DNA from: Dipteris shenzhenensis
Lineage: Eukaryota; Polypodiophyta; Polypodiopsida; Gleicheniales
Strand: one strand, 5' to 3'
NCBI GenBank assembly: GCA_047967505.1
Contig: CM106541.1
Length of the DNA stretch: 64,000 nucleotides
The notes beneath the pieces were generated by a model that made no database searches, was not told where the DNA came from, and was given only the letters and a program-made list of their open reading frames with translations. Position 1 is the stretch's first letter. Each line of letters starts with the position of its first letter. The translations under genes and the position numbers were made by a program. Shown here piece by piece: positions 12,100 to 23,012 of this stretch.

Positions 12100-12470
12100 G
12101 GAGGGTTTCATTGACCCACCAGGTACACACAGATCTACTTACCCCACTCACTGAGGATCTCTATTGGGCAGCTTCACATAGGCTTCGTATCGAGAGCGGT
12201 AGAGTAGAGTGCCTAGGGAGAGGCGCATATGCACATTATGTGACATGCAGGAGGTTGAGACAGAGGAGCACTTCATCTTCAGATGTCTTGTTTACTATGA
12301 GATCCAAGGGAGTTTCTACTGCCTCTTCAGAGATAGCCCGATTCCTCTCCTACCTAGACCAAAGATGTTTGGTAGGCTTCATTCATGAGGTACTCACACA
12401 CCACAAGAGGATACTTCGAGCACGGAGATAGGAGAAGACTTCTTCCTTGGTTGATCCCTCTCAGAGCTCT
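12100..12470 (+). pseudogene. LINE (non-LTR retrotransposon) ORF2 C-terminal remnant
   Basis: Reading frame 12,111 onward gives HRLRIESGR at about 12,178-12,204. After a frame change near 12,205-12,228 the next frame continues CTLCDMQEVETEEHFIFRC from 12,230. The spacing Cys-x2-Cys-x9-His-x4-Cys, preceded by a Leu-Arg-Ile-Glu-x-Gly-Arg block, is the classic zinc-knuckle tail of LINE reverse transcriptase proteins. The reverse transcriptase core is not recognisable upstream. The fragment is frameshifted and non-functional. Confidence 0.65.
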
Positions 12471-13290
12471 ATCACTGAGTTTTTTCAGCCAAATTAGGAC
12501 CCCCACAATATGAGGCCTCGACATGACCGTGACCCAAAGCCAGTGACCTGACCGCTCAGATAGAGGGTTCACATGCAAATTACACTTGGGGATATCCCCT
12601 CCCTGTTTAGAGTTGGAGCTCGATCAACAAGGGTTACTGTAGCCCTTGTTAGGTGCAGAGCTATGACCAGGAGACGTCGAACCCGTGAGTGGGCGACAAC
12701 CCTCTATCGCTCATGCCTCCATTGCCTCATCCACCCTGATGTCCAGATGATGATGATGATGATGATGAGATTTATATATAGTCGACCACTGACATGACTA
12801 TGTTGTACTTAGTACTTAGTACTACCATTCTGCATTTTTTGCATTTTGCATTGGTGTGGATGCTCATTTAGTAGCTCCACCACCACAACTCGTTTGCACC
12901 AGGATTTTCATAGTCTCATAGACCCATCGGTCTTCTGAAGACTTTAATAACCTTTCTTTCTTTCTTTCTTTCTCTCTACTCAATTTTCCTGGCCTCAACT
13001 TAGACTTTGAACTCTATGAGCAAGTAGCTCAAACTCTATCGTCCAACCTCTAGTCTCTAAACACATGGATGGTCAAGATTAGATCGAGAATCCAAATTAG
13101 ATTCCCCTTTTCAACACACTTTCTATCTCCTATGTATCTAAACTTGCTGCTTGAACTAAGACCAGGTTCAAACCACACGCCCAACTATAGAGGAGAAAAC
13201 AAATGGCAAGGTGGAAGGCGAGTAGGGTGGTTCACACCACCAGGAGTACAATCTAATTACTCTAAGATGACATTGAATGTCAAGAAAATG
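12471..13290. other. No gene; ATG microsatellite inside
   Basis: There is no supported gene. A (GAT)n/(ATG)n run of about 24 bp lies at 12,746-12,769, and CTTT repeats occur at about 12,954-12,972. Confidence 0.5.
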
Positions 13291-13385
13291 TGATTGGTTT
13301 GGTGGATAAAGTAGATTCCTCTTGACTAGGTGGCCTAGGTTCAATACCTAGCGGGGGAGTTGTTTCGCGGTATTTTTTTTTGAGT
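13291..13385 (+). mobile_element. Candidate tRNA-derived SINE head
   Basis: The string TGGTTTGGTGG (13,295-13,305) resembles a pol III A box. GGTTCAATACC (13,338-13,348) matches the B-box consensus GGTTCRANNCC exactly. The 43-bp spacing is within the range seen for plant SINEs, and a T-run (13,373-13,381) follows. It does not fold as a normal tRNA by eye, so a tRNA-derived SINE or a decayed tRNA-like promoter is more likely than a tRNA gene. No second copy was found in the window. Confidence 0.4.
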
Positions 13386-16300
13386 CGCCCACTCCATGGG
13401 TGGCCTCCTTACACCGGACATCTGTTTTTCTTTTAGTCGTCTAGGCCCTACTTCACTATTGGTCCAAGTAGACCTACTACCCTATTCTCCTTGTTTTGCC
13501 CATATTTGGGCGGGCAGTCTAAACCCACCCTAAGGCAATTGAGTTCACCGCCTTTCAAACTCATTCTCCTTGTTTATTGGACCACATCCCCTAATTAGCC
13601 CAGTGTTAATCCTTGTGTTTGCATCCATCCATGATCTCTAGGGATATACCGCTTTGCTCAACAACACGTTCCAATCCTTTCAAGATGATCTTCACCTGAG
13701 CTGGTGTAACCAGAGTAGTTTGGACCCGACTTAAGTCGCTTATTAACCTAGGGGTTAGCACTCTCCTCGACTTAGCATGAGCTATGGCCTCATATCTCAT
13801 CTTCTCAGACCCGTTCCAACCTCCACTCAAATGTGCTAATAGTATGTTTTTGCTTGGATGCTCGCTTGTGTCACTTGCGTGGTGGGGATTGCTACTCCTC
13901 ATTTGATGTAGCCTTCCTCTTCAAAGTGGATGCAAAGGCTCTCTTGCATAGGAGGTCTGTTGTGCTAACTAGCACGGCCTAACCTTCAACCTTGGGCTTC
14001 TCATCAAGAATGGTCGTGCAATCTCAAGATGAGTGGTGTCATCAGCAACTGGTCATTGCACTATTTCCCATGAAGACAGCAGTCCTGGGATTTACCACTC
14101 TTTTCACACTATTGAGTTGGAGACTCAAGAGGCCACAGATAAATTCCCTTGATATCGATAGCTTAAACCAAAAGGAATGCATTGGGAGATCAAACCATTT
14201 GTTATCAAGTATATACGATGACCTAGGGGGACTATATAGATAAATTTGGGTATTTTGAGGCAACTTATTCATTTCTATCGTGTATACCTAGTATACAATC
14301 TATCCCATACTTCATATTTTCAAAATGTGTCAACCTTTCAGTACCAAAATGATGAGGGGAGGTTTGTGTTTCTTTATCAAAGAACCTGAGGGGATCAAAA
14401 TGAGATACCCCTATGTTCATTTGAGACTCGGGATCTAAAAATAGCATTGGCTGGGTGATGCTCTGATCTTCAATGTCTGCATCCACCTTGTTGGAGTGTG
14501 CGGCTCCCATTACTAAACTATTTTTGATGCAATGACGGGGATTGTTGTGGCCACACTAGATCTATCCGCAGTATCTTCCACATGAGTTGAGCCATTGTGC
14601 TAGAACATATGAGGTGGTCCACCTTGGCCTACAGCATCTACGTCGTCTTCTGGTCATTCCACCTTGGAGGCATGCTAGGATGCTCTAATGGCTATTCTAG
14701 GTCCTGAAGTAGTGCCTGGATTTATTTGAGTTGGGCAACCCACTAGCGCAACGCCTTATTCTCTCCCCTACTCTATTGTAACTCAGTGTGACCATTGCTG
14801 AGAGCCTTTAGCCTCTACTCCTAATGGACCATCAACTTGCACTAGGAGGCTATGGTTTCCTAGGCAGTTTTGAGAATTCCCATGGCCTCATTGTATTGGT
14901 GGAGTAGAAGGCCATGGTCGAGTTGGAGTTGGTCATGAGTGGCTTGTAGACGTTGAGACTCTCATTTTTCATTCTTTAGCACCAAGGAGGAGAGACATGT
15001 CTTTAGGAGGTTGCTTAGTGTGACAAAGAAGGAGCCGAGTCATGATGCTATTCTTCATACTCTGAGAGTGGTCATCTTTAGGGGGTTGGCATTTTGCGAG
15101 TTTTGCAAGTTTTTATTTAAAAATTTCTATTACTCATGGCATGCCATTAAAGATCGTATGGTGTAGAACTCTTACAACCACATTGATCTCAAACTACAAG
15201 GATTGATTTGACTCAACCATAATGTTTTTTTTAATGGGAAAATCTAAGCTAAACTATGCATTTAACATTGGGAGAAATTTAAAATAATATTATGTGCACA
15301 ACTTGTATTCTTACATGCAGAGGACCCAATACAAACACATCTCCCACAAAACTAGAAATTACAGATGTTCAAATGTTTGACCTATGGATGACCATCGTTA
15401 CTCTGCTCCATTGATACAAATTCCTTGGAACAAAACAAAACTTGTACTATGTTACCAGAGGGGTATAAAATCCTTGGAACAAAACAAAACTTTTGATACA
15501 TGCACAATTTGACCTCTTTGACATTAGAAATGAGTCCAGAAGGGCCAAAAACCTTGAAAACGACTGCAAACATGGGTACCTTTAGATGAAACCCCAAAAT
15601 GCCATCTGGGAGAAAAGTTTTTGACACCCTGTCTTTGTAGCTCATTGGCAAGCTATTGTATCAAGCTCCTTATGCTTGGCTCAACGAATGCACGAATGCA
15701 TGGCTAATGCTTGCTTGCCTTTGTAGCTTAACGGTGAGCTATTGATTCAAGGTATTTATGATGAATTCTTGTCCCCTAATAAAACTAGCTCCGTAGTTTC
15801 CATTGAGTGTTTCCCATGTTTAAGAAATATATTGCCTGGTTTTATTATTATTTATACTTGCATGGTGATATGCAAGAATTATAACTAACCACTAGCTATA
15901 ATATTCACATAAAAATACTTAAAAAACTCGCAAACTCGCAAAATGTCAAAACCCTCGTCTTTAGTGATGGTGGATGGTTCATAGATCCTCATCCATGGGC
16001 TCTCCATGGTGTCTTTGGCTCTATGTTGCTCTAGTAGCTACCATGGAACTAGAGAGTGGTTATGGACTAATTTGGCATCTCCATAGAAGACTTGGTCATT
16101 TTTTGTAAGATTAAACTTGAAATATGTGTTAAGTTTTGAAACTCTTGGAAGACACCAATGTACATATTGAACATTAGATGTCAAATGGTTGAGATGTAGG
16201 CAAATTTGGTTAAGAAGTGACCAGAAGGAGTACATAACAAAGGTTTAAATTGAGTTGATGTGATCAAACTTGCTGGATTGGATAAAGCTTACTACACCCA

Positions 16301-16490
16301 TACCTCAAGTTCAGTTTAGATAAATGTGACTCCAAATAACCAAGTTAAAGGGAAGTTTTTTTTCTCAAAAGAAAAGAGCTTTCTAGTTATGCTTCCAAAA
16401 ACGCAAGAGTTGTAGAAGAAAAACAAGATGAACTTCATTCATGTGACCTACCAAGATGGTGCGCAGAAAGGAAGCGAATTGAAAGTTGAG
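13386..16490. other. Anonymous; possible gag-like coiled-coil remnant on the minus strand
   Basis: No gene is firmly supported. On the minus strand between about 15,050 and 13,600 there are adjoining, stop-broken frames. One part is rich in Leu, Gln and Glu, as in a coiled coil, of the sort seen in retroelement gag proteins. No zinc knuckle, protease or reverse transcriptase motif is present to confirm it. A short internal duplication (CTTGGAACAAAACAAAACTT at about 15,423 and 15,474) is also present. Confidence 0.3.
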
Positions 16491-16494
16491 AGAA

Positions 16495-16496
<2 letters not shown>

Positions 16497-16526
<30 letters not shown>

Positions 16527-16560
16527 TGAGAGAAGAAGAGAGAGAGAGAGACAGAGAAAG
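16497..16560. repeat. (GA)n microsatellite
   Basis: A long GA run, interrupted once by TGAGAGAAGAA, lies about 1.3 kb from the 3' end of ORC6. Confidence 0.9.
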
Positions 16561-17904
16561 GGGGGAGAAAAAGATGGGATACAAATAGCTAGATCAAGGA
16601 TACAAATCTCGCAAGTGCAACTTTAGCCCAATAATAAAAATGTGTGCACAAATTCCTCAAAATGTAATTTTCACTTTCGTTAAAGGTGAGTCTTTGCTAT
16701 AGCCTACCTATCCAAGGAAGGCCTGCTAGAAAGTGTGAAATTTAATGGTTATATCCAAAACCACTTTTGATCATGTATAATGGTAATATTAGCTTAATGA
16801 ATCCATCTAAGCCAAGGTCCATATACCTCCAACATATGAATCAGAAGTTGGCTGCATGCAAAATTTTCTATACCATAATCGTCCAACAATAGATCCTCAA
16901 AAACTTGTATTTGCATGATGTAATAGAAATTGCAATAGAGGCCTCCAAATATTGGCACATGGATGCCAAGATTTTATATTCCATTTTTATGAAAGAGTAT
17001 CAGAATACACATGGACAATTAAGTCCTGCCACTATGCCTTGTTGGTTTAAATCCACAATTTTATTGCAATCTTGAGAGTCCTTTGGCCTGTTAATATTCC
17101 CTTGTCAATTACTACAGATGCCTAAGTCCATCCTCAGTCCTCCAAGGCAGCAAGGAAAGTTGCACCCCATTATAGACGACTTGTATGATGACCAGCTTGC
17201 CTTTGTGCTCTCCTTGCAGCTCCTGTTGACAATTTCGTCGCCTCCCTTAAAAGAACAGGACATGGAGACCTCAAGGGAAATGCAAAGAGCCTCCCTGTTG
17301 CACATTGTATGCAAAAGGGATTACAGTTCAGTGTGCTTGCTTGTACTCTCCAGGATGCATTTTAAAAAGTGTTTGGAGACTTCAGAACTTGCCTTGCTAG
17401 ACCTAATCTATACTTGCATCAACACCTCCAAATAAGAAGAATGAGTGTGAACCAATTTATGGCTCTCCTTTACATTGTAGAATTCTCACAAACAAGACTT
17501 TGGCGATTGGAATCAACATGAAACAGCATTCCCAGCCATAATTTATTGTAATCGAAATAATAGTCAAATTGAATTTTTGAAAACTTTGAATGAATCAGAT
17601 AACTATTGTATACAGTTTGATGTTTCCAACATGAACTACCACATCCTTTGAGCTTGAAAGCACAGAACCTTGAGAAGCCTGCACTGCACCCTTCTTCACC
17701 AGGAGATGGGTGGTTTTTGTTGGAGAATGGGCCGCAATGAGAAAAAATCTTGACACGTGACTCTGCTTCCGTATAATGAACTCAGGTACAAAAAGCTATT
17801 CCGGTACTGGTAAGATTCAATTTAAGCCAAATTTTCAACAAGGCTATAGGTAAGAATAAATATTGAATGCACATGGCATGTCAGAAAACCTTCTTGCTGT
17901 CTGC
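16561..17904. other. ORC6 downstream region, no gene recognised
   Basis: This flank lies 3' of the minus-strand ORC6 stop codon and should contain its 3' UTR at its upper end. A plus-strand frame at 17,118-17,435 is open for 105 codons but has no recognisable motif. I do not call it a gene. Confidence 0.45.
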
Positions 17905-19895
17905 TTACAACATTGGAAGAGCACATGCTGATGTTTGTGGACTCTTAATGAAGCTAAGCGTGACCTGTTTGGTTCTCTTACATTTCCCTGTAGTACACAA
18001 CCAGAAGAGTCAGCATAACTAGTAAAGCAATCTCCACGTTGGTGCTACAGTTGTAAGAAAGTCGAACAAGTGATACCTGGCACTATTTTTGAAGCTTCCC
18101 TAGCTGCCATGACTGAGGCCTTCCAATCCTCATAATCAGCTTTAGGCTTCTTTGACGTGCCCATCCCTGGGACCTAGTAACATGTAAATCTAGGCGCATA
18201 AGATTGGGACAGAAGAATCTGCACTTCCATGCAAAGCTTAGGGATCAAGCACAACACTAACCTCAGGTCCATCTTCATCAATTGGCTCAAGATCACTTTC
18301 TGAATCTTCATGTTCAAGCTTCCTTTTGCTTGGGAGAGCATCCAGCAGGTCTGTCCGAATGTACCCAACATAGCAACAATATGTATCAAGACTGTGCTGC
18401 TTACCATGGTCTCATGCATGCACACGTCGTATTAAGATATTACTGTTACCTCTATTGCATTTTATAGCCTTTGGATCCTTTTTTTCCCTCTCTATGCCCA
18501 CCATATCAAAACATAGATCCAACATGGATGTTGATACCTGCAAGAGATCATAGCAAGTAACATCAAATGAAGGATGCAACTCTCTCGGGTAATAGCTTCT
18601 CTAGACACATGGACATAAAGTTTGAAGCTGCTCATTTCACGAACATACCGTCGCAAATTCTGAGTCTGAGGTGCCACAAATTTCAATTAATCGTAGCTTG
18701 TCCACCTTCAGCTGCAGATTCACAATCCAAAAATATGTTAAACTATGCACGAAAAACAATTAGAGCTCCGCGAAGAGAGCAATTGACCAAGAAGACTTTA
18801 TAAGACGTCAGCTCAACGGACATTACAACGAGATAATTAGGCATCCGCTGCGGTCGACTTGTTAAGCTAATGTAAAGATCGACCGGGGACGAGCAAACCA
18901 CCTTATTTTTCTTTGCGCACAAATAGAAAGCAACGGCTGTAAAAACAGGTCGCCCGAAATCGGCACTGCCTTTACGAGATTCTGGCAAAGCAGCAACAAA
19001 CCTTTGCTTGTACCTGTTTATAAAGAGCTTAAAATTGACCATCAACACATTTCCACAAGATTATGGGTGACACATGGCAGCTTGTTGTTAAACACGCTAT
19101 TGATCGAACCGAAATGCAAAACGTAAGTAACCCACCCAAGAAAGCAACTTACTGGGCAAGAGTTCTATGAACAGAACCTATAAGTCTCACACAACCGAAC
19201 TGAACAGCTAACTCTCGAACGTCCAAATTGGGCCTGCAAAAATTGAACAAAGTTCAGCACATCGTAGATCTTTAGTCACCTGTAAAAAAATAACTTCGTT
19301 TGAGTAATAAGGCTACCTCACGCCGAGGGCATTTTGTAAATTTGTCAAAGATCTTATATATGCTTTCTCAGACAATCCACTGACACGAATAGCCTTTTGT
19401 CGATCGAAATCCACATGCAACCTGCAGAGGAGGTTTAAACAATGGTCAGATCTCAAGCGCCTGCTGAACGGGATGTAAGGGGGAAATGAGCTCTAGTTAG
19501 CCTCGCGAACTTACAATGTGCAGGCTAGTTCGAAGCACAAAACAGATTTGCAGACTTCGCCCTGTTAAATCCGACAAAAATATAAAGTCAGAGTGGAAAT
19601 TGTCATTGCAGCTTCCGTTTATCGGTGTGGGATGCAAAGAAGAACAGGTTGGGAATGATCGGGCCAACAATGCAAGTTCCGAAAAAGCGACGCAAGTAAC
19701 GTACGAGAGCGGGTTGGCAAGGAGAGCATGCAGGAGCAAGGCAGGCAAAAAAAAAAGGAGGGAGGGGAGGGGTACCAAGCCGAAGGAGGCGGAATCGAAC
19801 TGGACTTTACTGATACGGTGGAGTTCTTGTGCCTTGCGAAGGACAGAGGGGGAGGAAGCCAAGGCGAGTTGGGAGCCAAGGCGGGTGAAGTCCAT
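17905..19895 (-). CDS. ORC6: Origin recognition complex subunit 6, ten exons
   Basis: ORC6 is the smallest subunit of the complex that marks replication origins and loads the MCM helicase in the nucleus. Exons (minus): 19,895-19,776; 19,561-19,515; 19,421-19,317; 19,233-19,153; 19,013-18,902; 18,711-18,649; 18,537-18,450; 18,350-18,262; 18,173-18,077; 17,987-17,905. All introns are GT-AG and 83-214 bp, and phases match throughout. The product is 294 aa, close to the roughly 284 aa I recall for Arabidopsis. Family blocks in order: LRKAQELHRISKVQFDSA (N-terminal cyclin-like fold), GEVCKSVLCFELA, FDRQKAIRVSGLSEKAY, LDVRELAVQFGCVRLI, FGRPVFTAVAFYLCAKKNK, DKLRLIEICGTSDSEF, STSMLDLCFDMVG, an acidic linker, then YEDWKASV, the conserved C-terminal motif thought to contact Orc3. 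There are no stops or frameshifts. Exon 9 uses the TAG acceptor at 18,174; CCCAG slightly downstream would break the frame. Confidence 0.94.
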
Positions 19896-20125
19896 GGGGG
19901 AAGAGGAAGGGGAAGAGGGAGGAGGAGGAGGAGGAGGGGGCTATGGCGATGGAGGAGGGATAAATGGAAATGGGTATGGCGATGGAGGAGGGGGAAAGAT
20001 GAAATTGCGGCAGAGAGGGCGGGAAGAAGAAGAAGAAGATGACGAAGAAGAAGAAGAAGAAGAAGAAGAAGAAGAAAGGCGCCATAGCTCATTAGCTCTT
20101 GAGCCTCAGTTTTCCTAACAAACAT
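19896..20125 (-). promoter_or_regulatory. ORC6: ORC6 5' flank with purine/pyrimidine-rich tracts
   Basis: Immediately upstream of the ORC6 start the minus strand is a CT/CTT tract. On the plus strand it reads GGAGGA-rich DNA at 19,895-20,000 and a GAA run at 20,026-20,076. Pyrimidine-rich leaders are common in plant housekeeping genes, and I infer this is the 5' UTR or core promoter. The Glu-rich and Leu/Phe-rich frames read through it are artefacts of the repeat. No TATA box is evident. Confidence 0.5.
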
Positions 20126-20309
20126 GGCAGGCGGGAAATCTCCCACATATTTTCAATCTGTTTTACTCACCACTTCTCTCACATGTAGCACTTTTTGGCA
20201 CTCTTCATTCACACCTAATGGGCGTCAAGGTGGACATGTGACGCTCTTGCCAGTCCAATGCAGCCGGTTTTGCACTTAATAGTGGCACCCCCCGACCTTG
20301 ATGGCAATC

Positions 20310-20650
20310 GAATGTTTATGAACATGCCTGACGAATGCAAACTCACTACACAAGCAAGCAAGGATCGGCAAGAATGGGTTTCCAATAGAAATGAAGAACA
20401 CTCTCATATAAGGAAGGCAATCGGATGTCTAACACAAACCAATCAGATGCAAACGGACTACATAGGCAAGCAAGGATCAATAGGAGCGGGAGCCATCTAA
20501 TAGAAATGAAGAACACTCTCAATAGCTTCATATAAGGAAGGCAATCAGATGTCTAACGAAAGCCAATCGGATGCAAACGAACTACATTAGCAAGCAAGGA
20601 TCGATAGGAAGGGGAGCCATCCAATTATAATGAAGAACACTCTCAACACA
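20310..20650. repeat. Three-copy tandem repeat, unit about 112-124 bp
   Basis: The marker GCAAGCAAGGATC recurs at 20,354, 20,466 and 20,590. Each copy also has GAAATGAAGAACACTCTCA or a near match and AAGGAAGGCAATC. The middle copy has a 12-bp extra piece (AATAGCTTCATA). The array lies upstream of ORC6 and has no coding role. Confidence 0.85.
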
Positions 20651-20931
20651 TAAAGGTCCCAGATCGGCTGAGATCAGCCATTGGATCAAGGCATTTTTAG
20701 AATAAAAATATGGCTAGCCCTTTGAGGCAAGTAAATTCCATGACCTAGCCCATCACAAGTACTTCCCAAATTCCCACGACACAATTTTTTAAATTTCCAA
20801 TCGCTTCCCCAGGACCCTCCACCTCGGGGAATCGACCATTTTTGGGTCAAAAAGTGCTTGGCCAATAGCTCGCGATCGTCAACCCCTTGCCACTGGTGTG
20901 GCACTTTCCTTCCCAAAAAGGCCTCCCCCGG

Positions 20932-20932
<1 letters not shown>

Positions 20933-20993
<61 letters not shown>
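20933..20993. repeat. (CT)n microsatellite
   Basis: An uninterrupted CT dinucleotide run of about 60 bp. The Ser-Leu repeat frames across it are artefacts. Confidence 0.95.
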
Positions 20994-20996
<3 letters not shown>

Positions 20997-22540
20997 ATAA
21001 TAGAGATATATTGCCAAAATTATCTCACACGCTGCCACCATCTGATATCCAAGCTATCCCTCCTACAAATTCCAAACCACTGGACCAACTCTAAGTACCC
21101 ACAAACAATATATAGCAATGTCATTCTCCACCAAATAAGCTAACTTTAAGAAAGAAACTTGCTAAAATAAGAGCCCTTTGATGCCACCCCAACTTTTGCA
21201 TCAAGTATGAAAGCAATCCATGTCAACCAAAATCACCATAATTCTTGTCAACCAAAAATACCATGAACTTATCCATCTTAAAAAATGAAAGAAGACTACA
21301 AAGTTTGGGTGTGCAAAAGCTTGCTAAAAACCCATTCCCTAACCTTTAGGGGCCATGATGGCAGTAGACGCCAATTTTGTGTTGGGATAGGCTTTTGCTA
21401 GAATAAGGAGGCCAAATTTTGTATTAAGGTCCTTCTTTTGGGGCTGACCATCCCCTAATATATTCAGCTTGTTTTATTTTTATTTTTAAAACCTTTAGGG
21501 GCCTATTGGTCAACAAGGTCTGTATGTGAGAAATGAGATCCCACACCTTTGTTGCCATTGGGAAAGAAATAAATAGATGCAGAGAAATTTCCAAGCATGT
21601 AATACAAAACACACAATGAGTGAAAGCAATCCGTGGCTTTCATAATTGGTCTCCCATGGCCAGGCCTCCCACTAAGTTGCACCAAGTAAACACCATCCCT
21701 TGAAATGGAGCCTTAGAGCACGCATCTTGCAAAATAATATCTTTCTACTTTGCCCCACTCTTTTGGATATGTCATACTGAATTAGCCTTCTAAGTGAGCT
21801 AGTGCTTCTATTTCATCATCATATCATACACGTGGTTTGTTGTACGTTGAACTATTTTTTGAGGCTTTCTTAATGCCCAATCCAACTAAGGTTGTTGGTC
21901 CTCCACCAAAGGAATGTCACCAAGCGATGTAAGGGTAGCCCTCACCTTCTCTCTTAAAGATGCTTTTGTGTATTTTTAAATAGGATAAGGGTCCAAAGGA
22001 CGTGAGTCATCCACTCATGACTCAGGAGATATGATCTTGATTTATGTGGAACACAGGCTAAGGATCTTCATACCCCATTGAGAGATATTAGGCAAAGATG
22101 TCCACATGAAAGATACCCCTTCCCACCTTGTGCTTGTGGGATGCCAATTAAATTAATGAGGAAGAATTGGCTATAAAATGGAGGCTCTTACTTGGTGCAG
22201 CACGCTTTCACATTTGTACTCTTCAACATACTCTTTTTATTAAGCCTTCTTGTACATATTGTAAGCCTTCTTCCTCTTTTCCACATGGATTTCTCTCTCC
22301 TCTTCACTCTCTCTACACATTTTCTCCTTGTATCCTCATCCCCCTTTGTCAATATTTTATCCTTTCAAATACTTGCGGTGCTCTTAATGCCGCCACTATG
22401 AACATTGGCAACTACGAAGCAACACCACGATGGTCTCCAAATTCCCTCCCAATTTTGGTGGATACTGGGATGCGAATCTCCACGACACACATCATGTATA
22501 TCCTTCATGGAGACATGAAAATATTATGGATCTTCTACTT
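20994..22540. other. No gene recognised
   Basis: Short frames only, with no recognisable motif or splice-supported coding. AT-rich low-copy-looking DNA. Confidence 0.45.
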
Positions 22541-22544
22541 TTTT

Positions 22545-23012
22545 TGTGCTTTGTGTTTTCCTCTATATTGATCATTTACAAACAATGAAAAGAGAGATGG
22601 CGAAAATGAAATGGTAGTTGTTTATTAGGAGGAAACTATTCCCCCCCTTGAGTTGACTTCTTTTCCCACCCTCCCTGCTCTTCTCCCTTTTACTGGAGTG
22701 AATTACCACCCCCTTTCCTATTCCCCCCCCCTCCCGCCCCCTACCTCTACTCTCCACTCTCTTACTCTTCTCCTTTTATTGTGCTGTGTTTTCTTCTATA
22801 TTGATCATTACAAGCAATGAAAAGAGAGAAGAAGAAAATAAAATAGTAGTTGTTTATTAGGAGGAAAATATTCCCCCCCTTGAGTTAATTTCTTTTCCCA
22901 CCCTCCCTGCTCTTCTCCCTTTTACTGGAGTGAATTACCACCCCCTTTCCTATTCCCCCCCCCTCCTCCTTCCCCCTACCTCTAATCTCCACTCTCTTAC
23001 TCCTCTCTGTCA
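22545..23012. repeat. 234-bp tandem duplication
   Basis: CTATATTGATCAT occurs at 22,563 and 22,797 (period 234). It is followed in both copies by CAATGAAAAGAGAGA, TAGTTGTTTATTAGGAGGAAA, CCCCCCTTGAGTT, CCCACCCTCCCTGCTCTTC and TTTACTGGAGTGAATTACC. The copies differ by few bases. Pyrimidine-rich DNA continues to about 23,450, making Pro/Ser/Leu-rich frames that I do not regard as genes. Confidence 0.85.

Noticed and set aside
13295-13348. A functional tRNA gene
   Set aside because: A and B boxes are present but no cloverleaf with acceptor stem and anticodon loop could be drawn by eye; SINE is more likely.
19497-19895. Unspliced 132-codon minus frame from the ORC6 start
   Set aside because: Only the first 40 codons match ORC6; the remainder is intron 1 read through. 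Splicing to 19,561 restores the family sequence.
19516-20118. 200-codon Lys/Glu-rich plus-strand frame
   Set aside because: It lies antisense to ORC6 exons 1-2 and across GAA/GGA repeats; no motif, and ORC6 explains the region.
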